A program made the position numbers and the translations under genes. Source: G965222535 sp965222535 (GTDB lineage Bacteria > Pseudomonadota > Gammaproteobacteria > HK1). Taken from it: DNA of 64,000 nt. The notes beneath the pieces were generated by a model. It made no database searches, was not told the origin of the DNA, and saw only the letters and a list, made by a program, of their open reading frames with translations. Shown here piece by piece: positions 1 through 8,588 of the stretch. The stretch spans positions 2,170,001 through 2,234,000 of the forward strand of contig OZ244957.1 in the NCBI GenBank assembly GCA_965222535.1, in the 5' to 3' direction. Positions within the stretch are counted from its first letter, which is position 1, and each line of letters opens with the position of its first letter.

Positions 1-320
1 GCGGGCCCTGCGGTCAGCACAAACAACACCACGCCGCTGGCGTGTGCCAAAAATCGATCAAACGCCGGCGATGCTAACTCGATGCCATTGCTGAGCCTCA
101 ATTGACCGGCGTCCAACTGCGCAATGTCGAAGCGGTTACTGTGCACCGCCGGCTGAATTAAGGACTTGGCCAGCGCCGTCATTTCCGTTACCGCCTGCAC
201 AATCGGACGGCGTGCGCGCGGTCGGATGCGGGACACATCGGCGTAGCCATGTACGCGCAATATGCGATCAGCGCCTAAATCAATAGGCGCAAGCGTTATC
301 GGGATGCGATCGCCGGTCAT
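1..320 (-). CDS. Partial unknown protein, possibly MetH-activation-domain-like
   Basis: This reading frame starts with ATG at 320 and runs off the left edge of the window, leaving about 106 N-terminal residues. The visible protein has an 'ILRVHGY' segment, then a helical stretch ending 'LIQPAVHSNRFDI', then 'GVVLFVLTAGP'. That order recalls small stand-alone relatives of the cobalamin-dependent methionine synthase activation domain. The resemblance is from memory and weak, and the diagnostic C-terminal part is outside the window. Its ATG overlaps the TGA of a 37-codon frame just upstream (317-430), which suggests translational coupling. A corrinoid link would fit the cobalamin genes further along but is inference only. 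Confidence 0.45.
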   Translation of the reverse strand, partial: MTGDRIPITLAPIDLGADRILRVHGYADVSRIRPRARRPIVQAVTEMTALAKSLIQPAVHSNRFDIAQLDAGQLRLSNGIELASPAFDRFLAHASGVVLFVLTAGP

Positions 321-430
321 AGCGGGTAGGGCACGCCAATGCGCATTACTTCAGTATCCACGGCGCGGACAGGGTGGACGCGCATCACCCCACTGGCATC
401 AATGTTCTGTGGTGCGTTGGTGATCGCCAC
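317..430 (-). CDS. Small 37-residue ORF coupled to the next gene
   Basis: A GTG-initiated frame at 430 encodes 37 residues beginning 'AITNAPQNIDASG' after the initiator and ending 'RIGVPYPL'. Its TGA overlaps the ATG of the downstream gene in an ATGA arrangement typical of coupled genes. I do not recognise it. It could be a genuine small subunit or leader peptide, or the surviving 3' end of a gene whose 5' part was replaced by the repeat element that begins at about 440. Confidence 0.35.
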   Translation of the reverse strand: MAITNAPQNIDASGVMRVHPVRAVDTEVMRIGVPYPL

Positions 431-439
431 CGTTATTCT

Positions 440-822
440 CCATCAGGAACCTCGAAAAACCTCAACGGGATGGGGGTTTGGAGATATGTCATGAGCCAGT
501 GTACACCCCTTTGTTGGGCAAGCAAGCGCGTTACCTCCTCAACTGCCAGCACCACCATCAGTGCGCGGCTTTTTCTTGGCGCGTACCCTATCAGAAATTC
601 CCCCAAGCCCCTAACCCCAGGATCTCCTGCGCCTGCGCCTTCGCCTCGACGCCGTGCAGGGCCGAGGAAGGGTGAAGGCTCTGGCAAGGCTCTGGAATGG
701 TTGTGCTCACAACTTGGGAACCGGAGCATAATAAGAGTAGCCCTTTCCAGCATCTTCAAGTAGCATGAGGTTCCCATAAAACAATCCCTTCTTCCAAACC
801 CACGTTTTTCGAGGTTCCCCCA
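440..822. repeat. Composite dispersed repeat filling the gap before argD
   Basis: The gap holds no gene. It opens with CTCGAAAAACCTCAACGGG followed by a G-rich stretch and closes near 790-820 with the inverted counterpart (CCAAACCCACGTTTTTCGAGG), so it looks like one element with inverted ends. Inside, 595-690 is the 'family B' sequence seen again at 15 kb, 33-34 kb and 41 kb. 735-770 is one end of the 'family D' element (GCATCTTCAAGTAGCATGAG) seen complete at 17.2 kb. Confidence 0.75.
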
Positions 823-835
823 AACGGGCCTATCG

Positions 836-2089
836 ATGACTATTACAGCAAACGCGCCACCGGGGCCACTGACTGCGCAACTGATGGATGTCGGGGAAGG
901 TTGCATGGTACCTAATTATGCCCCGGCCCCGATGGTGCTGAGCCATGGTGCGGGTAGCCGAGTGTGGGATAGCGATGGCAACGAGTACATTGATTTTGGT
1001 GCCGGGATCAGCGTTAACTCGCTGGGTCACCGGCATCCCGATCTGCTTGCGGCGATCCATGAGCAAGTGGATAAGCTGTGTCATGCCAGTAACCTTTTCT
1101 ATACTCAGCCGGCGCTGCGGTTGGCTGAAGCCTTGATCGCGGCGACATTTGCCGATCGCGTGTTTTTCTGCAACTCTGGCGCTGAAGCCAACGAAGCGGC
1201 GATCAAGTTTGCGCGCAAATACGCCAGCCTTTATTTGCCTCCTGAGCAACGCGACATCATCACCTTTGAAGGCGGTTTTCACGGACGTACTCTGGCGACT
1301 GTCGCAGCCACTGCGCAGCCGAAGTACCATGAGGGGTTTGAGCCGCTGCCAACCGGGTTTCGTTATTGCCGCTACAACGACGTGAAAGCTGCGGCGGCGA
1401 TGATCGACGCGCGCGTCTGTGCAGTATTGGTTGAACCGATACAAGGCGAGGGCGGGGTGTTGCCGGCGGATGATGGCTATCTGACGCTGCTGCGGCGCTT
1501 ATGCGATGCCTGCGGTGCATTGCTGATCGTCGACGAAGTGCAGAGCGGGATCGGTCGTACCGGAAAACTGTTCGCATATATGTGGGAGCCGGAATGCCGT
1601 CCAGATATCCTGACCAGCGCCAAAGCTCTAGGCGGGGGATTGCCGATCGGAGCGGTGCTGATGAGCGAAAAGACGGCCTCCGTATTGCAGCCGGGAAGCC
1701 ACGGCTCAACGTTCGGCGGTAACCCGGTGGTGGCGGCGGCGGCGCGTAAGGTATTGCAACTTGTCGCCGCTGATGAATTGCTGACCAACGTACAAAGGCA
1801 GGGCGCAGCGCTGCAAGATCATCTCAATAAGCTGCATAACGAGCTCGCGCTATTCAGCGAGGTGCGTGGCAGGGGGCTGATGGTAGGTGCCGTATTAACT
1901 GACAAATGGCGCGGTCAAGCAATGGCACTGGTGGAGCGCTGCCGTCAGCACGGCGTATTGGTGCTGAGCGCCTCCCCGCATGTATTGCGCTTTCTGCCGC
2001 CGCTGAATATCACTTCCGAGGAGTTTGGTCTCGGTTTAGAAAGGTTATCCAGCGCGTTGCGAGCGGCAGCGGCCAAGGAGAGTGACTGA
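836..2089 (+). CDS. argD: Acetylornithine aminotransferase (class III PLP aminotransferase)
   Basis: Transfers an amino group between N-acetylornithine and 2-oxoglutarate in arginine synthesis; family members also act on succinyldiaminopimelate or succinylornithine. The 417 residues show the ArgD-type N-terminus 'VPNYAPAPMVL...WDSDGNEYIDFGAGI', the phosphate-binding 'NSGAEANEAAIKFAR', the cofactor-ring Asp in 'LLIVDEVQSGIGRTG', and the PLP lysine K263 in 'TSAKALGGGLPIGA'. Length is normal. The ATG at 836 has no obvious Shine-Dalgarno; M17 or M24 are possible alternatives because the first 15 residues lie just after a repeat. argC lies 49 kb away, so arginine genes are scattered. A taurine:pyruvate aminotransferase role was considered because of xsc and tauABC, but the N-terminal motif is ArgD-like. 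Confidence 0.9.
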   Translation: MTITANAPPGPLTAQLMDVGEGCMVPNYAPAPMVLSHGAGSRVWDSDGNEYIDFGAGISVNSLGHRHPDLLAAIHEQVDKLCHASNLFYTQPALRLAEALIAATFADRVFFCNSGAEANEAAIKFARKYASLYLPPEQRDIITFEGGFHGRTLATVAATAQPKYHEGFEPLPTGFRYCRYNDVKAAAAMIDARVCAVLVEPIQGEGGVLPADDGYLTLLRRLCDACGALLIVDEVQSGIGRTGKLFAYMWEPECRPDILTSAKALGGGLPIGAVLMSEKTASVLQPGSHGSTFGGNPVVAAAARKVLQLVAADELLTNVQRQGAALQDHLNKLHNELALFSEVRGRGLMVGAVLTDKWRGQAMALVERCRQHGVLVLSASPHVLRFLPPLNITSEEFGLGLERLSSALRAAAAKESD

Positions 2090-2296
2090 AGGCGAGTCAG
2101 AGACCGCACTGACGCGTTCAAAGCCTCAAAAAAATCTGGCATGCAATGCTCCTCCCCCTTATAAGAGTCGCGCGAAATACGCAACTAGGCGCGCTGCTTT
2201 CAGAGCCTTAAGTCATGCGCTACGGTATTTCCCGTAATCTTTTTGGTCAAAGCGACAAACGCTTAGATCCACGATAACCGGGCTGTCAGGTCAACG

Positions 2297-3256
2297 GTGT
2301 TGCTAAGAGCAAGATGGTGGTTGCTGGGGCTGCTACTGTCGTTTGGCGCGGCGGCTGAGGTGCGCGTTGCGGTGTCGATTAAACCGCTGCATTCGCTGGT
2401 AGCAGCGCTCATGGAGGGGGTCGGCAGCCCTCATTTGATCATACAAGGCAGTGAATCGCCGCATACCGCCCAGCTCAAGCCCTCCCAAGCGAGACAATTG
2501 ACGGCAGCGCAACTGGTGGTGTGGCTCGGGCCGCAACTGGAATCCTCCCTCAGCAAAGCGTTGGCTGTTCTGTCAGCCGGCGCTGACATTATCGAACTTG
2601 GCGAAATCGCAGGACTGCATCGGTTGCCAAGACGGCAGCAAGCACTGTTTGTCACTGAGCCCCATAATCGCGGCATCAATGATGACCACGGTGCTCACGA
2701 TGACCACGACGACCACACCAATCACCCCGCTACTGCCAAAGACGATCCGCATATCTGGTTGAGTATAAAAAATGCGGCTGTTATGGCTGATGCGATCGCG
2801 CTCTTCCTAGCAGAGCGGGATGCCGCCAACGCGGATCGCTACCAGCGCAATAATGCGGCATTGAAGGCACGGCTGGCGGCGTTTGATCGGGAGCTCACGG
2901 CGAAGTTGCAGCCCGCAAGGCAGCAGCCCTTTATCGTGCTCCACGATGCCTTCCAATACTATGAACACCATTTTCGCCTGTCCGCCGTTGGGGCGGTGAT
3001 GCCAAGCTTGGAGATCCCACCTGGGGCGGCTCGGTTGCAGCAGCTTCAAATGCAACTGCGGCGCACCGATGTGTCTTGCATCTTCACTGAACCGCAGCTC
3101 AAATCGACATACATCTTGCGCCTTGCGGAACATGCTGGGATTAGAGTTGGTCGGCTTGATGCGCTTGGTAGCGCGATCCCCGAGGGGCCGATGCTATACT
3201 TCACGCTATTGCGCCGGATCGCTGATGCAATGCTCGATTGTTTCAGCGCCGGCTGA
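2297..3256 (+). CDS. znuA: Zinc ABC transporter periplasmic binding protein
   Basis: Captures Zn2+ in the periplasm for the ZnuBC importer. The 319-residue product has a signal peptide (hydrophobic 'WWLLGLLLSFGAAA', cleavage after the Ala run), the cluster A-I binding fold, an early metal-ligand His in 'GSESPHTAQLKPSQ', and a charged His/Asp-rich loop at about residues 123-150 ('DDHGAHDDHDDH'), which is typical of zinc rather than manganese binders. Further ligands are likely in 'DDPHIWLS' and 'VLHDAFQYYEHHF'. Translation starts at GTG 2297. No znuB or znuC is adjacent, and the gene is followed by repeats, so the membrane and ATPase parts must be elsewhere or lost. Confidence 0.9.
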   Translation: MLLRARWWLLGLLLSFGAAAEVRVAVSIKPLHSLVAALMEGVGSPHLIIQGSESPHTAQLKPSQARQLTAAQLVVWLGPQLESSLSKALAVLSAGADIIELGEIAGLHRLPRRQQALFVTEPHNRGINDDHGAHDDHDDHTNHPATAKDDPHIWLSIKNAAVMADAIALFLAERDAANADRYQRNNAALKARLAAFDRELTAKLQPARQQPFIVLHDAFQYYEHHFRLSAVGAVMPSLEIPPGAARLQQLQMQLRRTDVSCIFTEPQLKSTYILRLAEHAGIRVGRLDALGSAIPEGPMLYFTLLRRIADAMLDCFSAG

Positions 3257-3477
3257 TGGCGCGTTACGACAGGCCATCACGCCGCCAAGAGCAATGGCCT
3301 CGTCAATCGCCGCAAGCCCGCCTGTATCGCTGCTGATAACGTGCATTGCTCTTCCAGCAGCCGCGCTTGTCAGATGAGGTGAGCAGCATCCAACGCATCC
3401 TGCTCGGCGAGCTTTTTGACGCCCTACTCATTGCCGTCCCATAAACCTTGAATAAAAAGGCTTAAATCCCCTACAGA
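3257..3477. other. Short non-coding stretch with possible minus-strand gene remnant
   Basis: No intact frame is present. On the minus strand a short frame reading 'HVISSDTGGLAAIDEAIALGG' over about 3250-3350 looks protein-like, but it lacks flanks and I cannot identify it. It may be debris of a gene deleted downstream of znuA. Confidence 0.3.
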
Positions 3478-3800
3478 GGCATCGAAAAACCTTAAACGGG
3501 ATGGGGGGATGGGAGTTTTGGGGAAGGAATTGTTTTATTTTCAATTAGGAGCACCTACGGCACGCCGTTCGCTGACCTCTCGATCCGCTCAACGGCACCA
3601 TGAATTATTGCTGGAGGGAACGTCTCCTCCAGAGCACCAGCGCAGTACTTCCAGAGGCACTGCCCGAAGCATTCCCAGAGAGCCAAGCGGTGCAGAATGC
3701 CCGGCACCAAGTTAAGAACCATTGCCCCGCGGCTCTCTCCCAAGGGAGAGGGGAGTTCCCACGCACAGTCTGGGAGCGCGTTCAATCAAGCATCTTGAAG
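3478..3800. repeat. Family A/C repeat block upstream of trpEG
   Basis: Begins with ATCGAAAAACCTTAAACGGG (family A end) and continues into the family C core at 3555-3640, which reads CGCCGTTCGCTGACCTCTCG and then a CGGCACCATGAA segment. Recurs at 7.7, 11.6, 24.9 (inverted), 37.6, 41.6 and 58.9 kb. Short open frames here are translations of the repeat, not genes. Confidence 0.75.
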
Positions 3801-3946
3801 GATTACAAGTTTATCCGTTTTTCCTTTAATTCTAAGCCTGTTGGCAAACACATGGGATACGGCAGCTGACCCTCGTGGTTTTGCGACGCCGCGTTTAGCA
3901 ACTAATCCCACTGCGCGAATCCTCCAAAGCAACCGAGATTTTACCT

Positions 3947-6175
3947 ATGAATGATCCCCACAGTCGGTATATGACCGCGGGTGGCATTGATATTGCGCGT
4001 TATGCGATGGCACTGCCCTATGAGGGTGCAATAGAGCCACTGATTGAACTACTTGACCGGCGCTTGGGGGTCGTGTTGGCATCCAATTTTGATTACCCCG
4101 GTCGTTACACGCGCTGGGATATTGGGTTTAGTAACCCGATGTTGGCATTGGAAGCCACTGGTCGGTCAGTTGTCATCCGGGCATTGAATCCGCGTGGGCG
4201 GGTTGTCATGCCGGCCATCATTGGTTGGCTGCAAGACACGGATGAGATAACCTCGATCGTGAGTGATGACGCCGATCATTGTTACGCCGAGGTACACCAA
4301 TCAACGCAATGGTTCCCTGAGGAATTGCGCAGCAAACAGCCCAGCACGTTTTCGGTGCTGCGCTCATTGTTGCGTGGTTTTCACTACGCCGATGAAACGC
4401 ATTTAGGCTTCTATGGTGCTTTTGGCTACGAGCTGGCATTCCAGTTCGAGTCGCTGCGACTGAAGATCCAGCGCCAGCACCAGCACCAGCACCAGCGGGA
4501 TATGGTGTTATTTATGCCTGACCAACTGCTGGTCGTCGATCATCAGAAACAACAAGCAATACAGTTTAATTACGAATTCAGCTACAACGGAAAGAGCAGC
4601 GCAAATATCGAGCGCTTGGGAAAAGAGACACCATACACGAAACCACCCAGCAACGCCGTAGAGCACTGCGATCATGCCCCTGGCGAATATGCTGACACCG
4701 TACGTATCGCAATTGAAGCATTCCGCCGCGGCGATCTGTTCGAGGTTGTGCCGGGGCAGAAATTCTCTATTCCCGGGATGGCAACTCCCGCGCAGGTCTT
4801 TAAACGCTTGCGCAAACGCAATCCTGCGCCCTACGCGGCGCTGATGAATTTAGGAGAAAGTGAGTACTTAGTCGCGGCGTCGCCAGAGATGTATGTTCGC
4901 GCACAGGGGCGGCGGATCGAGACTTGCCCAATCTCAGGCACGATCAAGCGCGGGGAAAATGCGCTCGCCGACGCGGCGCAGATCCGTGCGCTGCTGAACT
5001 CCGCCAAAGACGAGTCGGAATTGACGATGTGCACCGATGTTGATCGAAATGACAAATACCGGATCTGTGAGGCTGACAGTATTCGGGTCATCGGCAGGCG
5101 ACAAATAGAAACCTATTCCAGACTGTTTCATACGGTCGATCACGTTGAGGGCCTGCTGCGTGAAGGCTTTGATGCCTTAGATGGATTTCTGACTCATGCT
5201 TGGGCGGTAACTGTCACTGGTGCGCCAAAACAGCACGCCATGCAATTCATTGAAGATCACGAAAAATCACTCCGGCGTTGGTACGGTGGCGCGATCGGTC
5301 ACATCGGCTTTAACGGCAACATCAACACCGGTTTGACTTTGCGCACGGTGCAATTCATCAAAGGCATGGCGGAAATACGCGCCGGTGCCACTTTGCTATT
5401 TGAATCCAACCCAGAAGAGGAAGAGGCGGAGACAAGGTTAAAAGCATCAGCACTGATTGATGCGGTGCGCTGTGATCAGCGTACTGAAAATCAACCTGCT
5501 GCAACCCATCTAAGCCATGAAGGTAAAGGCAAACAAGTCATGATCGTTGACCACCAAGACTCATTCGTGCATGCCCTAGCAGGGTATTTTCGTTGTACCG
5601 GCGCTGATGTAACAATCTGGCGGGATGGCTTTCCACTGGATTGGTTGGCCGAGCAGCGATTGGAATTGTTAGTGCTGTCTCCAGGGCCGGGACGACCACA
5701 GGATTTTAATATCCACGAGACAATCGGCGCTGCGATTAAACATAACATCCCAATATTTGGGGTTTGTTTGGGCTTGCAGGGGATTGTTGAGTATTTCAAC
5801 GGACAACTGAAACAAGCGCCGCCAGTGCATGGCAAATCAACCACAGTGTACGCCTGTGGTGGCAACCTGCTGGAAGGCGTGCCGCGCTCCTTTTGCGCCG
5901 CACGTTACCATTCACTGGTCGCGGACCGTGACACCTTGCCCAAGTGCCTTGATATTACTGCGGAAACCGACGATGGCATCATCATGGCTGTCGAACATCG
6001 CCATTTACCGATAGCCGCAGTACAGTTCCACCCTGAATCCATTATGACTCAGACAAATGGACAAGGAATGATGGTGGTGCGCAATGCAGTCACCAGACTG
6101 GCTCGCCCGTCAACCGCTCAACCGGCGAAGGCCCGCAAGTCGGCTGGTGCACCCCGCAGCGGCACCATGAAATAA
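3947..6175 (+). CDS. trpEG: Anthranilate synthase, fused TrpE-TrpG
   Basis: Makes anthranilate from chorismate and glutamine, the first committed step of tryptophan synthesis. The single 742-residue chain joins a chorismate-binding TrpE domain (about 1-510; 'CPISGTIKRG', 'DVDRNDKYRICE', 'VTVTGAPKQHAMQFIEDHE', 'RRWYGGAIGHIGFNGN') to a class I glutamine amidotransferase (about 530-720) with nucleophile C607 in 'GVCLGLQGI' and the catalytic His-Glu in 'FHPES'. The TrpE-TrpG order resembles the fused enzymes of Azospirillum and rhizobia. A short QHQHQHQ tract (about residue 182) sits in a surface region. The last residues, 'GAPRSGTMK', and the stop codon come from a family C repeat (6150-6200). 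trpF-trpB-trpA lie 4 kb downstream on the other strand; trpC and trpD are absent here. Confidence 0.93.
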   Translation: MNDPHSRYMTAGGIDIARYAMALPYEGAIEPLIELLDRRLGVVLASNFDYPGRYTRWDIGFSNPMLALEATGRSVVIRALNPRGRVVMPAIIGWLQDTDEITSIVSDDADHCYAEVHQSTQWFPEELRSKQPSTFSVLRSLLRGFHYADETHLGFYGAFGYELAFQFESLRLKIQRQHQHQHQRDMVLFMPDQLLVVDHQKQQAIQFNYEFSYNGKSSANIERLGKETPYTKPPSNAVEHCDHAPGEYADTVRIAIEAFRRGDLFEVVPGQKFSIPGMATPAQVFKRLRKRNPAPYAALMNLGESEYLVAASPEMYVRAQGRRIETCPISGTIKRGENALADAAQIRALLNSAKDESELTMCTDVDRNDKYRICEADSIRVIGRRQIETYSRLFHTVDHVEGLLREGFDALDGFLTHAWAVTVTGAPKQHAMQFIEDHEKSLRRWYGGAIGHIGFNGNINTGLTLRTVQFIKGMAEIRAGATLLFESNPEEEEAETRLKASALIDAVRCDQRTENQPAATHLSHEGKGKQVMIVDHQDSFVHALAGYFRCTGADVTIWRDGFPLDWLAEQRLELLVLSPGPGRPQDFNIHETIGAAIKHNIPIFGVCLGLQGIVEYFNGQLKQAPPVHGKSTTVYACGGNLLEGVPRSFCAARYHSLVADRDTLPKCLDITAETDDGIIMAVEHRHLPIAAVQFHPESIMTQTNGQGMMVVRNAVTRLARPSTAQPAKARKSAGAPRSGTMK

Positions 6176-6245
6176 CTGCTGGAAGGTTCTTCTCCTTCAA
6201 AACATCAGCGCAGTATTTCCAGAGCATTGCCTGCCGCTATTCCAG
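6150..6245. repeat. Family C repeat fragment forming the trpEG 3' end
   Basis: The sequence GCGGCACCATGAAATAACTG followed by GGAAGG matches the family C copies near 11.68 kb and 41.65 kb, and supplies the last codons and stop of trpEG. Confidence 0.7.
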
Positions 6246-6321
6246 AGCGACAGACGCAGCAAAGCGCACGCTATCCGGCCCGCCGCCAGTGTGCCGTGGC
6301 GTGTGCTTATGCAGCCCGAGG

Positions 6322-7410
6322 CTACTCAAAGCCCTTGGCATCAAACCACAGTTGCTCGGGCTCGTTGTCATCCACGAAGCCACTGGCGCTTACGCCGATC
6401 AGGCGCACCGGGCGCCGACCGGCTTCGGTGGACTCGTAAAGCAGCGCATTCGCTACCGTGATCACCTTTGCCGGCATCCGCGTCGCCCGGCGCAGGGAGC
6501 GGCTGCGGGTAATGGTAGTGAAGTCGTCGTAGCGCAGCTTGAGAGTGATGGCGCGCGCCCGCGTTTTAATGCGCGCAAGGCTTACGCATAGCGCTTCGCT
6601 GAACTGCTCCACCACGCTCGCCAAATGGTCGATATCTGATACGTCGGTGGCGAAGGTGGTCTCGCAACCTTGACTCTTGGCCCTGCGGCTTGACTGCACC
6701 TGGCGCTCGTCTTGACCGCACGCCAGCCGCGCCAGCGCCACGCCATGCTTGCCGAAGCACTTCTCCAGCACCTCGGGGTTGGCACCGCGCAAGTCTTTGA
6801 TGGTCTTAAAGTCCAGTTCATGAAGGCGCTTGGCGGTGACCGGGCCGACGCCCCATATACGTTCCACCGGCAAAGGCGCTAGGAAGCTTTCTACCGCATC
6901 GGGTGGGACCACCTTCAGTCCGTCTGGCTTATTACAGTCACTCGCAATCTTGGCCACCAGCTTGCTCGGGCCAACGCCAGCCGAGGCGGTGAGCGATAGT
7001 TCAATGCGGATCCGCATCCGAATCCACTGCGCGATCTTGCTGGCCAGCGGCTCGCCCAAGGCGTTCTCGGTGACATCGAGATAGGCCTCATCCAGCGAAA
7101 GCGGCTCAATCCTATCGGTCACCTGGCGAAAGATGTCGCGGATGTGCTGGCTTACCTCGCGGTAGTGCTCCATGCGCGGTGCTACGAACACCGCGTACGG
7201 ACAGAGGCGCTGGGCCTTGGCACAGGAAATCGCCGAGTGTACGCCGTACTTGCGTGCCTCGTAGGATGCCGCTGCTACTACGCCACGGGAGTCCGGTCGC
7301 CCGCCGACGACTACTGGTCTCCCTCTCAGCACTGGATTGTCGCGCTGCTCCACGGACGCGTAGAAGGCGTCCATGTCAACGTGGATGATTTTGCGCAGTT
7401 TTGCCATCAC
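6322..7410 (-). CDS. dinB: DNA polymerase IV (Y-family translesion polymerase)
   Basis: Error-prone polymerase that bypasses damaged template bases. The 362 residues match DinB length. The palm opens with 'IIHVDMDAFYASVEQRDNP' containing the first metal-binding Asp; the second catalytic Asp-Glu pair is in 'EPLSLDEAYLDVT'. Nucleotide-binding 'SYEARKYGVHSAISCAKA', the thumb helix-hairpin-helix 'IWGVGPVTAKRLHELDF', and a little-finger domain with 'ITLKLRYDDFTTITRSRSL' follow. The C-terminal clamp-binding peptide is not obvious; the end 'EQLWFDAKGFE' may serve. The start could be either of the two leading Met codons. It stands alone, convergent with trpEG. Confidence 0.95.
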   Translation of the reverse strand: MMAKLRKIIHVDMDAFYASVEQRDNPVLRGRPVVVGGRPDSRGVVAAASYEARKYGVHSAISCAKAQRLCPYAVFVAPRMEHYREVSQHIRDIFRQVTDRIEPLSLDEAYLDVTENALGEPLASKIAQWIRMRIRIELSLTASAGVGPSKLVAKIASDCNKPDGLKVVPPDAVESFLAPLPVERIWGVGPVTAKRLHELDFKTIKDLRGANPEVLEKCFGKHGVALARLACGQDERQVQSSRRAKSQGCETTFATDVSDIDHLASVVEQFSEALCVSLARIKTRARAITLKLRYDDFTTITRSRSLRRATRMPAKVITVANALLYESTEAGRRPVRLIGVSASGFVDDNEPEQLWFDAKGFE

Positions 7411-7424
7411 TCACTCCAGAGGCA

Positions 7425-7905
7425 TCGAAATCCCTGAAATGGGATGAGGATTTGGGGGAAGAGGTGCGCTAACCGGCAACGGAACCATTGATTCATAGCT
7501 ATTTCACAATATAACACTATGGAGGCAAGAGGCAGGTCGATCGACCTGCTTCTTTTTTGTTTTCCTCTCAAGCGCGTTGGTCATTGTTTTCTTATTTTGT
7601 GCTTGAGTGGGGAGAATGCTATGCCACGCCGCTCCCCTGTAGTGGTGAGGGCTTGGGGTGTCGCAGCGTGGGGGTTGTGTGTTATATTGAGAAAGTACCA
7701 ATAGGGTCCCTTGAAAAACTGGAGGCTTGGAGGAAGGGATTGTTTTTATTTTTAATTGGGAGCGCTGGCGGCGCGCCGTTCGCTGACTTCTCGATCCGTT
7801 CAACGGCACCACGAAATTATGGTTGGAAGGGGCATTGCCTCGATAGACAAGCCTCGCAAGGTATCTCGAAAAGCTAGCTGGCGCTGGTTTTTCGAAATAC
7901 CCCCC
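7425..7905. repeat. Family A/C repeats between dinB and fur
   Basis: 7427-7470 is a family A end. 7700-7890 holds another A/C block: family C core at 7765-7830, then GACAAGCCTCGCAAGG and a hairpin CTCGAAAAGCTAGC...GCTGGTTTTTCGA ending at about 7897. A C9-10 run at 7900-7910 precedes the fur ribosome-binding site and may be a slippage site. No gene is present. Confidence 0.7.
7532..7559 (+). terminator. Intrinsic-terminator-like hairpin without an upstream gene
   Basis: A perfect palindrome, GCAGGTCGATCGACCTGC at 7532-7549, is followed by TTCTTTTTT. On the plus strand this is a textbook Rho-independent terminator, but no plus-strand gene ends just upstream. It could end a small RNA or be coincidental. 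Confidence 0.4.
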
Positions 7906-7909
7906 CCCC

Positions 7910-7915
7910 AAGGAG
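7910..7915 (+). promoter_or_regulatory. Shine-Dalgarno of fur
   Basis: AAGGAG ten bases before the GTG start of fur; it decides the GTG start over any upstream frame extension. Confidence 0.6.
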
Positions 7916-7925
7916 ACGTTGCCCT

Positions 7926-8384
7926 GTGCCAAATACTCCCTTGAAGCCCGACAACAGCAATGAACCGCAGTCGCTGCGCAAAGCTGGCCTGAAAGTTACC
8001 AGCCCGCGCCTCAGGGTGCTGTCGGTGCTGGAACACAGTGCTAATAAGCATATCAGCGCCGAAGACGTGTATCGTACCTTGCTCAACAATGGCGAAAGCG
8101 TCTCGCTGGCGACGATTTACCGCGTACTGACCCAGTTTGAGGCCACTGGGCTGGCGATCCGGCATAACTTTTCTGATGGTCATGCGGTGTATGAACTGGC
8201 CGGCGAGCATCATGACCACATCGTGTGCCTAGATTGCGGCGACATCGTTGAGTTTGTCGATAGCGTCATTGAGCAGCGCCAGCGGCGGGTTGCCCGAGAA
8301 CACCAATTTGAACTCCACGACCATGCGCTGGTGATCTACGGTCGCTGCTGGCGACCGAATTGCCCCAACCGTGAGGATAATTGA
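7926..8384 (+). CDS. fur: Ferric uptake regulator
   Basis: Fe2+-dependent repressor of iron acquisition. The 152 residues follow the Fur pattern: winged helix with 'LRKAGLKVTSPRLRVLSVLE' and recognition helix 'SVSLATIYRVLTQFEATGL', then the metal-binding dimerisation half with 'EHHDHIVCLDCGDIVEFVD', which holds the His cluster and CxxC typical of Fur. The motif 'RHNF..GHAVYEL' favours Fur over Zur or PerR. Starts at GTG 7926, ten bases after AAGGAG (7910-7915), a convincing ribosome-binding site. It stands alone; no Fur box was identified by eye. Confidence 0.94.
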   Translation: MPNTPLKPDNSNEPQSLRKAGLKVTSPRLRVLSVLEHSANKHISAEDVYRTLLNNGESVSLATIYRVLTQFEATGLAIRHNFSDGHAVYELAGEHHDHIVCLDCGDIVEFVDSVIEQRQRRVAREHQFELHDHALVIYGRCWRPNCPNREDN

Positions 8385-8588
8385 TCGCGGCGCTGGAGGT
8401 GTTCGATCGCGGCGCTGGCTGGATAACACAGCGCGGTGGCTGGAGCAGCTTTCTTGATGCAGCTTTGTCAGCGGAGCTTTAAGGGCATCTCCAGCAGTGT
8501 GGTTTGTGCAATGCCGCACGTAGCTTTATGCCCATCCCATTTCAAATTTTTCGAAGTGCCCGAGAGCAGAAAAGCGATTGGTTGGGCC

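Noticed and set aside
374..906. Overlapping frames of 129 and 157 codons before argD
   Set aside because: They translate the family A/B/D repeat block, which recurs elsewhere in different frames.
830..1444. Minus-strand 204-codon frame opposite argD
   Set aside because: Low-complexity translation antisense to a well-supported argD; a shadow of GC-rich codon bias.
836..2089. Taurine:pyruvate aminotransferase instead of ArgD
   Set aside because: Functional context (tauABC, xsc) was tempting, but the N-terminal PNYAPAP and overall pattern are those of acetylornithine aminotransferases.
3880..3946. Tryptophan leader peptide/attenuator before trpEG
   Set aside because: No short frame with tandem Trp codons and no alternating hairpins were seen.
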